A stretch of 64,000 bases of DNA from Mytilus galloprovincialis (lineage: Eukaryota > Mollusca > Bivalvia > Mytilida > Mytilidae): assembly GCF_965363235.1 (NCBI RefSeq), contig NC_134847.1, positions 52,670,439-52,734,438 on the forward strand, in the 5' to 3' direction. Shown here in pieces: positions 1 through 11,500 of the stretch. The translations under genes and the position numbers were made by a program. The notes under the pieces are model-generated. The model made no database searches, was not told where the DNA came from, and saw only the letters and a program-made list of their open reading frames with translations. Every line of letters starts with the position of its first letter. Positions within the stretch are counted from its first letter, which is position 1.

Positions 1-386
1 TTATAGTTCGTTCTTATGTTGTACTGTTATACCACTGTCCCAGGTTAAGGGGGAGGGTTGGGATCCCGCTAACATGTTTAACCCCGCCACATTATTTATA
101 TATGTGCCTGTCCCAAGTCAGGAGCCTGTAATTCAGTGGTTGTCGTTTGTTTATGTGTTACATATTTGTTTTTTGTTCATTTTTTTTACATAAATAAGGC
201 TGTTAGTTTTCTCGTTTGAATTGTTTTACATTGTCTTATCGGGGCCTTTTATAGCTGACTATGCGGTATGGGCTTTGCTCATTGTTGAAGGCCGTACAGT
301 GACCTATAGTTGTTAATGTCTGTGTCATTTTGGTCTTTTGTGAATAGTTGTCTCATTGGCAATCATACCACATCTTCTTTTTTATA
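1..386 (+). mobile_element. Retroelement 3' tail, family A
   Basis: This is a near-complete copy of a tail repeated many times in the window. In order it has a G-rich stretch, the module AACATGTTTAACCCCGCC, the core GTCCCAAGTCAGGAGCCT, a T-rich middle, and a 3' end reading TTGGCAATCATACCACATC plus a T-run. Other copies or fragments are at 9251-9338, 12022-12293, 14936-15028, 17189-17383, 25709-25957, 46738-47022, 59877-59925 and 62058-62342. The 25709 copy follows a reverse-transcriptase remnant, so I read the family as the 3' untranslated tail of a retroelement, mostly 5'-truncated. No coding potential is visible. Confidence 0.75.
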
Positions 387-539
387 TAATGCCCATAAAT
401 GGGGCATAGAAATTCATGGGCCCATTACATTGTAGTACTCCTGAGAGTAATTTTAAAAGTAAGAACTTTTCACTTTCTGATGTGGACCTTTGAATTATAA
501 ATACCAAAAGACCATGGACCTTGTGCCGTTGACATTATA

Positions 540-927
540 TAATTTTAAACAAGAATGTGTCCATAGTACACGGATGCCCCACTCGCACTATCATTTTCTA
601 TGTTTAGTGGACCGTGAAATTGGGGTAAAAACTCTAATTTGGCATTTAGATTAGTAAGATCATATCATAGGGAACATGTGTACTAAGTTTCAATGTTCAG
701 TGAACCGTGAAATTGGGGTCAAAACTCTAATTTGGTATTAAAATTAGAAGGATCATACCATAGGGCACATGCATATATGTGTACTAAGTTTCAAGTTGGT
801 TGGACTTCAACTTCATCAAAAACTACCTTGACCAAAAACTTTAACCTGAAGCAGGACAGACGGATGAACGAAGACGCACAGACCAGACAACATAATGCCC
901 CTCTACTACCGTAGATGGGGCATAATA
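540..927. mobile_element. Tandem-core element with hairpin end, family 2
   Basis: The element begins near GATGCCCCAC. It contains two copies of a roughly 100-bp unit (beginning around TTAGTGGACCGTGAAATTGG and TCAGTGAACCGTGAAATTGG), then a GACGGA-like stretch, and ends in the hairpin ATGCCCCTCTAC / GTAGATGGGGCAT at about 894-922. The left end is complementary to the last arm of the right hairpin. A short hairpin fragment with similar ends lies at 384-411. The layout matches families 1 (928-5015) and 3 (6774-7213). It resembles Helentron-derived non-autonomous elements of bivalves and flies, but the class is inferred. Confidence 0.6.
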
Positions 928-3900
928 ACTAGAGGCTCTAAAGAGCCTGTGTCGCTCACCTTGGTCTATGTGAATATTAAACAAAGGAAGCAGATGGATT
1001 CATGACAAAATTGTGTTTTGGTGATGGTGATGTGTTTGTACATCTTACTTTACTGAACATTCTTGCTACTTACAATTATCTCTATTCTTGCTACTTACAA
1101 TTATCTCTATCTATAATGAACTTGGCCCAGTAGTTTCAGTGGAAAATGTTAGTTAAAATTTACAAATTTTATGAAAATTGTTAAAAATTGACTATAAAGG
1201 ACAATAACTTCTAAGGGGGCAATTGACCATTTCCGTCATGTTGACTTATTTGTAAATCTTACTTTGCTTAACATTATTGATGTTTACAGTTTATCTCTAT
1301 CTATAATAATATTCAAGATAATAACCAAAAACAGCAAAATTTCCTTAAAATTACCAATTCAGGGGCAGCAACCCAACAACATGTCAGATTCATCTGAAAA
1401 TTTCAGGGCAGATAGATCTCGACCTGATAAACAATTTTACCCGATGTCAGATTTGCTCTAAAGGCTGCGGTTTCAGAGTTATAAGCCAAAATCTACATTT
1501 CACCCCTATGTTCTATTTTTAGCCATGGCGGCTATCTTGGTTGGTTGGCCAGGTCACAGGACACAATTTTTAAACAATATACCCCAATGATGATTGTGGC
1601 CAAGTTTGGTTTAATTTGGCCCAGTAGTTTCAGAGAAGAAGATTTTTGTAAAAGATAACTAAGATTTACGAAAAATGGTTAAAAATTGACTATAAAGGGC
1701 AATAACTCCTAAAGAAATCAACAGACCATTTTGGTCTTGGTGACTTATTTGTAGATCTTACTTTGCTGAACATTTTTGCTGTTTACAGTTTATCTCTATC
1801 TATAATAATATTCAAGATAATAACCAAAAACAGCAAAATGTCCTTAAAATTACCAATTCAGGGCAGCAACCTATCAACGGGTTGTCCAATTCATCTCAAA
1901 ATTTCAGGGCAGATAGATCTTGACCTGATAAACAATTTTACCTCGTGTCAGATTTGCTCTAAATGCTTTGGTTTTTGAGTGATAAGCCAAAAACTGCATT
2001 TTACCCCTATGTTCTATTTTTAGCCATGGCGGCCATCTTGGTTGGTTGGCCAGGTCACCGGACACAATTTTTTAACTAGATACCCAAATGATGATTGTGG
2101 TCAAGTTTGGTTTAATTTGGCCCAATAGTTTCAGAGGAGAAGATTTTTGTAAAAGATGACTAAGATTTACGAAAAATGGTTAAAAATTGACTATAAAGGG
2201 CAATAACTCCTAAAGGGGTCAACAGACCATTTTGGTCCTGTTGACTTATTTGTAGATCTTACTTTACTGAACATTTTTGCTGTTTACAGTTTATCTCTAT
2301 CTATGATAATATTCAAGATAATAACCAACTAGAGGCTCTAAAGAGCCTGTGTCGCTCACCTTGGTCTATGTGCATATTAAACAAAGGACACAAATGGATT
2401 CATGACAAAATTGTATTTTGGTGATGGTGATGTGTTTGAAGTTCTTACTTTACTGAACGATTTTGCTTCTTACAATTATATCTATAATGAACTTTGCCCA
2501 TTAGTAACAGAGAACTATATTTGGTAAAAATTTACATAAATTTACCAAATTAATGAAAATTGTTAAAAATTGACTATAAAGGGCAATAACTCCTTAAGGG
2601 GTCAATTGACCATTTAGGTCATGTTGACTTATTTGTAGATCTTACTTTGCTGAACATTATTGCTGTTTACAGTTTATCGCTATCTATAATAGTATTCAAG
2701 ATAACCAAAAACGGCAAAATTTCTTTAAAAATTACCAATTGGAGGGCAGCAACCCAACAACCAGTTGTCCAATTCATCAGAAAATTCAGGGCAGATAGAT
2801 ATTGACTTGATTAACAATTAAACTTCTTGTCAGATTTGCTCTAGATGCTTTGGTTTCATAGTTATAAGCCAAAAACTGCATTTTACCCCTATGTTCTATT
2901 TTTAGCCGTGGCGGCCATCTTGGTTGAATGGCCAGGTCATTGGACACATTTTTCAAACTAGATACCCCAAAGATGATTGTGGCCTAGTAGTTTCAGTGGA
3001 GATTTTGTAAAAGATTACTTAGATTTATGAAAAATGGTTAAAGATTGACTATAAAGGGCAATAACTCCTAAAGGGGTCAACTGACCATTTTGGTCATGTT
3101 GACTTATTTGTAGATCTTCCTTTGCTGAACATTATTGCTGTTTACAATTCATCTCTATCTATAATAATATTCAAGATAATAACCAAAAACAGCAAAATTT
3201 CCTCAAAATTACCAATTCAGGGGCAGCAACCCAACCGATTGACCGATTCATCTGAAAATTTCAGGGCAGATAGATCTTGACCTGATAAACATTTTTATCC
3301 CATGTCAGATTCCCTCAAAATGCTTTGGTTTTTGAGTTATAAGCCAAAAACTGCATTTTACCCCTATGTTCTATTTTTAGCGGTGGCGGCCATCTTGGTT
3401 GGTTGACCAGGTCACGCCACACATTTTTTAAACAAGATACCCCAAAGATGATTTTGGCCAAGTTTGGATTAATTTGGCCCAGTAGTTTCAGAGGAGAAGA
3501 TTTTTGTAAAAGATTACTTTAATTAACGAAAAATGGTTAAAAATTGACTATAAAGGGCAATAACTCCTAAACGGGTCAACTGACCATTTTGGTCATGTTG
3601 ACTTATTTGTAGATCTTACTTTGCTGAACATTATTGCTGTTTACAGTTTATCTCTATCTATAATAATATTCAAGATAATAACCAAAAACAGCAAAATTTC
3701 CTCAAAATTACCAATTCAGGGGCAGCAACCCAACAACCGATTGACCGATTCATCTGAAAATTTCAGGGCAGATAGATCTTGACCTGATAAACATTTTTAT
3801 CCCATGTCAGATTTGCTCTAAATGCTTTGGGTTTTGAGTAATAAGCCAAAAACTGCATTTTACCCCTTTGTTCTATTTTTAGCCGTGGCGGCCATTTTGG

Positions 3901-5015
3901 TTGGTTGACCAGGTCACGCCACACATTTTTTAAACTAGATACCCCAAAGATGATTGTGGCCAAGTTTGGATTAATTTGGCCCAGTAGTTTCAGAGGAGAA
4001 GATTTTTGTAAAAGATTACTTTAATTAACGAAAAATGGTTAAAAATTGACTATAAAGGGCAATAACTCCTAAACGGGTCAACTGACCATTTTGGTCATGT
4101 TGACTTATTTGTAGATCTTACTTTGCTGAACATTATTGCTGTTTACAGTTTATCTCTATCTATAATAATATTCAAGATAATAACCAAAAACAGCAAAATT
4201 TCCTCAAAATTACCAATTCAGGGGCAGCAACCCAACAACCGATTGACCGATTCATCTGAAAATTTCAGGGGAGATAGATCTTGACCTGATAAACATTTTT
4301 ACCCATGTCAGATTTGCTCTAAATGCTTTGGTTTTTGAGTTATAAGCCAAAAACTGCATTTTACCCCTATGTTCTATTTTTAGCCGTGGCGGCCATCTTG
4401 GTCGGTTGACCGGGTCACGCCACACATTTTTTAAACTAGATACCCCAAGGATGATTGTGGCCAAGTTTGGTTTGATTTGGCCCAGTAGTTTCAGAGGAGA
4501 AGATTTTTATAAAAGTTAACGACGACGACGACGGACGCCGGACGCCAAGTGACGAGAAAAGCTCACTTGGCCCTTCGGGCCAGGTGAGCTAAAAACGGCA
4601 AAATTTCCTTAAAATGACCAATTCAGGGGCAGCAACCTATCAACGGGTTGTCCGATTCATTTCAAAAGTTCAGGGCAGATAGATCTTGACCTGATTAACA
4701 ATTTTACCCCATGTCAGATTTGCTCTAAATGCTTTGGTTTTTGAGTTATAAGCCAAAAACTGCATTTTACCCCTATGTTCTATTTTTAGCCATGGCGGTC
4801 ATCTTGGTTGGTTGGCTGGGTCACCGAACACAATTTTTAAACTAGATACCCCAATGATGATTGTGGCCAAGTTTGGTAAAAATTGGCCCAGTAGTTTCAG
4901 AGGAGAAGATTTTTGTAAAAGCTAACGACGGACGACGACGACGACGACGGACGACGGACGCCGGACGCCAAATGATGAGAAAAGCTCACTTGGCCCTTTG
5001 GGCCAGGTGAGCTAA
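928..5015. repeat. Array of ~500-bp tandem units with hairpin ends, family 1
   Basis: About seven copies of a roughly 500-bp unit run through this stretch. The landmark TTGACTATAAAGGGCAATAA recurs near 1187, 1687, 2188, 2569, 3045, 3545 and 4047; the last two are 502 bp apart. The sequence ACTAGAGGCTCTAAAGAGCC marks element starts at 929 and 2327. An ACG microsatellite followed by the hairpin GCTCACTTGGCCC / GGGCCAGGTGAGC marks ends at 4561-4590 and 4984-5013. The array is therefore one broken element, one with both ends, and an extra 3' piece. The short reading frames across the units are by-products of the repeat and not genes. Confidence 0.85.
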
Positions 5016-5239
5016 AAAAGAATTAAAACAGGAGAATGAGTTGGCAGTAAATATCAATTGACTTACTTGTTTAGAACTACATACATGATTATATACAACA
5101 TATTTATCCCATTCCATGTAAGCTTGTTTCTGAATGACTTATAAAAACTGTTTTGTTGATCATGTTGATGATTCAAGAATTATGTTTGACCTATCTCTTT
5201 TAACAAGAAGTTAAACATAGCGTTTCCTTAATTTATTAT

Positions 5240-5511
5240 TACAACCGATTTCATTGAGTAAGCAGTCAAAGGTAATATCTTTGGTAAGCTTGCTTGCTAG
5301 CTGAACCGTGAAGTCATTATTAGGTAAGGTATACAACCCTCCTTTCGAAGTAGCCTAGTCCTACATACAGATGGATTAGTTATCTGTTGGACTAGTCTAC
5401 TCTTAAAGGAGGATACTTTACCTAACCTAATAATGACTTCATGGTTCAGCTAGCAAGCAAGCTAACCAAAGATACTACCTTTGCCTACACACTCAATGAA
5501 ATCGGCTGTAA
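5240..5511. mobile_element. Foldback MITE with TA ends
   Basis: The two halves are inverted copies over about 100 bp each. The left end reads TACAACCGATTTCATTGAGT and the right end is its near-exact complement, so the element begins TACA and ends TGTA. That fits a TA target duplication, as in Tc1/mariner-type MITEs. A spacer at about 5345-5400 separates the arms. Its right terminus lies 8 bp inside URB1 intron 5, just past the exon 5 donor. No coding capacity is seen. Confidence 0.75.
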
Positions 5512-5518
5512 ATTTTAC

Positions 5519-8500
5519 CTTCTCCAGTAATGTATTGAGAACAAGCTGTACCGTTTCTATGTTGTCATAACATAGACCACTAAATAAGCCGCTAGAAAAA
5601 TCTAAAATGCAGAAATCACTTTATCTTAAAATTGTTTTAGATGAATAACCATGCAATTTGATATTTATTATTGTTCATACATATGTTCCATCTGTTTTTG
5701 CGATAACTATCCAACCTCAATTTTCGCAATAACAAAAATCATTGAAAATATTTCAAAGTTAATCTCAAATAACCTAAAGCTTGTACCTTTTACACCTAAT
5801 GATTTACAAGGAGAACAAGGAGTTGAACACAATGTCCTGAAAAGAACACCCCACTCATATAACACATACTCATACAATGTAACTATGAATTTTTAATTGG
5901 TTCAGACATGACAGGTGTCACTATAAGAGAAAGATCTATTTACACAAATAAATTGTACCTGGTAAAAAATTATGCTTATCATACTCAGACTCAAAAATCA
6001 ACCAATTAAAATACTGGATTGGTTTTGAGTAAAGTTTTATGACAGAGAGCCCAGGCCTCATCACTGTTGCTTTGTCACCTTCATATTTGTTAATTTTTCT
6101 GAACAATTTGTCTTTTTGTTTATTCTTTCACCAATTGTTGTTTCTGTACTTCAATTTATTGCCCCCTTCCACAATCAGCCCTGTTGGTATATATTTTCTT
6201 TAATTTTTTCGTTATACAGATTACTTATCTAAATACCTTTCAAATCCATGAGCTGTCTTATAACGCTATCACTTCCTGACAACAGAAAACCTAGAACAAA
6301 ATGAATCATACAAGTCCGCACATCTTGCGGATCCTGAAAAAATACAAATTAGAGGTAATAAATATATTTTATATGATCATACAACTAGTTGAATGATTTT
6401 TCAATTTTTTGAGAATCTGCTATAATTTTTGTACATCTATCATGTTATAAATCTTCTTGTCTTCTTGCATATCAAGTTTACTGTGTCTTATAATGTTGTT
6501 AGGCTGCTGCAATATCTCTTTGTATTCAATAGAAAAGTAAATACTGTATGTAACAGGCTATTATTTGAACTTGGAATTATTTTTAATTATGGAATTTGCT
6601 TGATTTCTTGTTATTGACATTTTTAATAAATTCCATGTTTATTCTGTACTGAAATGTTCTGTGCTGCGCACAACACTTTCTATTACAAAGAAAACACAAG
6701 AAATTATGCAAATTCCATGATTAAAAATAATTCCAAGTTCAAACAAGTGAAACTGCGAGCTACTGCTCACTGATGATACCCCCGCCGCAAGTGGATAATA
6801 TTAATAGTGTAAAAATATGCAAGTGTTTGGTAAACAGGAAGTTGTCGAGTGATGAATCTGAAAACGCATCACACGGTATAGCTGACTTATATAAATCCTG
6901 AAACCAAATTTCAGAAATCCTTGTATTGTAGTTCCTGAGAAAAATGTGACGAAAATTTTCAACTTGGCTATCATGTGTAAAATCAGACAAGTGTTCGGTA
7001 AACAGGAAGTTGTCAAGTGATGAATCTGAAAACGCATCACACGGTATGGCTGACATATATAAATGTTGATACCAAATTACAGAAAGGGTGGATGTGTAGT
7101 TCCTGAGAAAAATGTGACGAAAGTTTCATGGGACGGACTTGACTGACGGACGGACTGATGGACAAACAGAGGTAAAACAGTATACCCCCCCTTTTTTAAA
7201 GCGGGGGTATAATAATAGCCTGTTATGTATACATTTTTGTAATTTACAATCTCAAAAGACACACAAAAATGTGGGGAAACATAAAGGCAATGTTAGATAT
7301 CAGGTTGTTGGCATTACTCAGAGATCTGTTTGATAATTTAAGTCCTAGTAGCTAATGTTTGCTATAAGAATTTATTTATTGTGTCTAAAAACATTTTTCA
7401 CTGTCTTTTCATAATTGTCTCCAATAGAACTCAATAGCATGTAAGCTAAAAGAATAAAATAAGGAATTGATAATTTGCCCGCCTATGAGATGGTACATGC
7501 ACATGTTGTAGTTGACGAAAATACACCATCATTTTGGTGGCATGGCAATATTAATGTAAATATAGAAACCTGCTACCATTTTCCACTTTAAGTAGACCAC
7601 TATACATGTACATTTGTTATAGTATATCAAAACAATTTACATTTGTTATGCTACTAGTACTGTACCATTTATACCATGCCATAACAATTACCATGGCAAC
7701 TAATGAAAATGTTTAAATTGCCTTGATACTAAAAAGTAAAATTCTAAATCCTGTATGTAAGAGGAATTAAACCATAATACTGCCAACTTATTCATTCTAT
7801 TAGAACTAACCTTTCTATCTTTTGTCCCATACAGCAACTGTATATTAGGGTTACTTAAGTCAAATAAACCATAATACTGCCAACATAATTAAAACTAACC
7901 TTTCTATCTCTTCTCCCATACAGCAACTGTATGTTAGGGTTACTGAAGTCAATCTGTGTAAGGATAGCTCTTGCTGAAGTCTCTCCTAGCATGGTCATAG
8001 CTGACAACAGCTTCAGGGTGGTTTTGATTTGACTGGCCTTGTTCCTCTGAGACAAACTGGAGTATAAAGAACCAGTATGGGATCCCCATATCTTCTTCAC
8101 AATCGTATGTCCAACAGACTGATACTTGGACAAATCGTCAACCAAACGAATCAAAATGCATTCCAAAGTTTCAAATATCAACTGCAGCTGTAAATCAAAA
8201 AACAAATTTCATTTTTCAAATTTGTAAACTATTTAATTTAATTGAGGTCTGGAGTATGGGAGTTAGCATGTAGTAACTGCTAGTAGTACTTTATCAATTT
8301 ATGTTGATTATTATCATTTTGCTTAGTTTCTTCGGTTACTCTTCAGTTATTCTAACATCAGACTTCTCTTAAACAGAATTTATTGTGATTATTGCTTTAT
8401 GTTTGTTTATAACACATTATCTGTAGGTATAGGGGAGGGACGTCGTACAATGAATGTAATGCATTTGATTTGAAATCTTTCAATTACAATGTATAGCATG

Positions 8501-11500
8501 TATATGCCTCACCAGAGCAGAAAAAAACAAAAGTATAATATATTTTAAAAGAATCAACAAAACATAATCAAACTCTTTTTAAAGGGACAACAATTTTGTA
8601 AAGTAGCTATTTTAAATCAGGCCTCGACAATAACGCTTGTCCGATTGTCCGGTACCAGAGGGGGAAAAGGTCGGACAAGTAAAAGCTGTATCAAGCTTGT
8701 CCGTCGGGACAAGTTCAATTATTTTGCAGAAAATACATTTTAATAATCCAACTTTGATGAACAAAGTAATTATAAACAAAAAACAAGAAAACAAATATTA
8801 ATTTGACATGTGTCTGTATTCTGTTTATTCAAATGCAAAACCGTTTTCTTCTTCTTTCTATAATTTTTAACTGGTTCTTTGTCAGGTACATTTTAAAAGG
8901 TAAAAGGTATACTATTCTCGGAAACCAGTTTAACTGATCCGAATCAATGATGCGCTTTGTAGATAAGGTAACTTTACAGGACAGTTCGTCACCGACAGGT
9001 TTAGCTCCAAGTTTAATAGACAGTTTGGCACCGTAGGAGACATATTTAGTAGACATGATTGATAGACAGTTTGGCAAGGCAGGAGACAATTCAGGACCAA
9101 AACAAATGAGTATCTCATTTTGCTACCTTATTCTGTTCCTTATAATACATACCATACCAGTAATTTTTTCACAAAAATATTTTTTTTATTTACCGTAAAA
9201 TTCACAAAATCATATTTGATCATAAGTAGAAAAAAAACAATACTTGCAATATAGTGACCTATAGTTGTAAATTTCTGTGTCATTTGGTCTCTTGCTGAGA
9301 GTTGTCTCATTGGCAATCAGACCTTATCTTCTTTTTATTGATTGTACTTGAATACACTTTTTTCAACTTAGAAAAATATACGATACAAATGTTTTTTATG
9401 AAATGAGCGTACAGGCCTATCAGATGGTGCCTCATGTGCAGAGTCTGATGATACTAGCATTGATGAAAACTAGAACCTAAGTCCTGTGACATGACTAGAT
9501 TCAGTTGTACTTGACTCATATTTTTGAAAAGTATTTCAAAAGAAAAACATCAAATTCTATTCTAATGTTTAAATTCGTTTTGTTCCTTTAATCAACTTAA
9601 GATGTAAAAACGTTATTTTTAGTAAAAGAAATTTGGACAAGTAACAATCTCATTCGGACAAGTAAGTTTTGGTATGTACTTGTCCTACTGGACAAGTTGA
9701 AAAAAAGTTATTGTAGAGGCCTGTAAATATGCTGCAAACTTTGAAAATGCAATTATTGTACCAATTTTTGGGGCATTTACATAATATATTTTCCTGTTCC
9801 CTAAAAATTTTTATCAAAATTTGCAAAGTAATGCCTGAATGCCATGTGATAATGTTACGGAAAGGCATGTGATAATAGCTGAAGCATGCGATAAATTTTT
9901 CATATCACCCTGCTAAACACCAATTTAGAAAATATGGAATTCACACAAATTCAATGCTATTATCATACTGTAAAAAATACAAGCTATGTCAGATATTTAC
10001 ACTAAGTATATGATAAATGTAAAATATTGTATAGTACCTCTGATGGTTTTCTTTTCCCTCCTTCTAACAGTTGCAGTATTTCTGTACATTCTTCTGATGA
10101 TCTACAGTACCCTGCTACAATGTCATATCCTTCTCCCTCTAAAAACTTGTCCGCAGCATCATGGAATTTGTCTAAAGCTACAAAACCATATAAAAAGTTG
10201 AATATTTCAATTATATTTGTATTATAGCCATATAGGGTAGAATTATTTATTACATATCTTTTTTACCAAAATTAGGATCCATTATGGAGGGCATATATCA
10301 AGTATATTGTTGCCACACAGGGGTTCATTACCTTTCATGTTGACTGTTTTTTTCCATGTTTGTAGATGGTACTTTACAATTTATTCAATGAACATCTTAT
10401 ATAAAAATTCATACATTAAGGAGGAAGTTAGTGTCTTTTTATTATTTTGATGTACAATACCTGGCAATGTACAGTGTTTTTCGTTAGATGTTTTTATTTA
10501 TGTCCATCTAACAGCGTCACTGAAAGGTGTCAAAGCAAAATAGTATAATAGCCTTTCAAGACGTAATAATTATAATTAGTCCAAAAAATTATTGTGATTT
10601 TGAAGTCTTGAAAGGCTACTATACTTTTTCGCTTAGACGTCTTGCAACATCAGCGTCCATGTAAGTAAAAAAGGACAATAGCCTTTCAAAACATCATAAT
10701 TATTTGGACTAACTATGCGGTTTTCATGTCGATCCGGCCCCACGTCGATACGGCCCAAGTCAATCCAGCCCACGTCGATCCGGCCCAATGTTGATCCGGC
10801 ACATATTTTAAGTCGATCCAGCAACAATAAAAAATCTATTTATAAGGAATAAAAATAAAGATATATATTAATTGTAATTCATAAATGTTTATGAATTTTA
10901 TTATAATGAAAAGGTGTACGGTAAAAAAAAAAAGGCCTTGGACAAAAATTTTCTTTAGATGAGTATAAAACAACTAGGTTAATAATGTTTTAATAACAAG
11001 TTTTCAAGATTATTGGGTATTAAAATCATAGGACAATCAACAGACATCAACATTATAATTAGCAGTAATTAGCATTTTCTTTCAATTGAGTGTGATCTTA
11101 ACATTTTCATTCTGTGCTGAGACTACTATAACTAATAGTAGTCTCAGATCTGTGTAATAACAAATAGTTATATACACAACGGTACAAGCCGATCCCCAAG
11201 CTAATACATACAAACTTTGTTTTTGTTTAAAGTTCTTAAAAATTCTCAAATTGAGAAATGTTGTTTGATGAATCCTTTCTATAAAAGAGGAGACAGAATG
11301 CGTTTGCTTTTAATATCACAAATGTTTTTTTTCAAAATATTGTCAACTTTAAAAAAAAATATATTGACTATATTCGATATTACAAAAAAAACCAAAACAA
11401 GTGTTAAAGAAGCCTCTGATGTTACCTGAAAAAAAAATACAATTAATTATTATAGGACATAACACGAAACAAAAGATCAAACTATAAAGACCTTGTTGAT

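Noticed and set aside
928-5015. Short proteins on both strands across the tandem array, some recurring with changes
   Set aside because: They recur because the DNA unit recurs; they have no start context, splice structure or known domain.
5017-5239. A further URB1 exon (minus) between CATTCAG and GTAAGT-like sites
   Set aside because: A phase-compatible 66-nt open stretch exists but its translation does not resemble URB1, so it is probably chance.
10727-10825. CRISPR-like array of short repeats
   Set aside because: Units are directly adjacent without unique spacers, and the context is animal nuclear DNA; it is a minisatellite.
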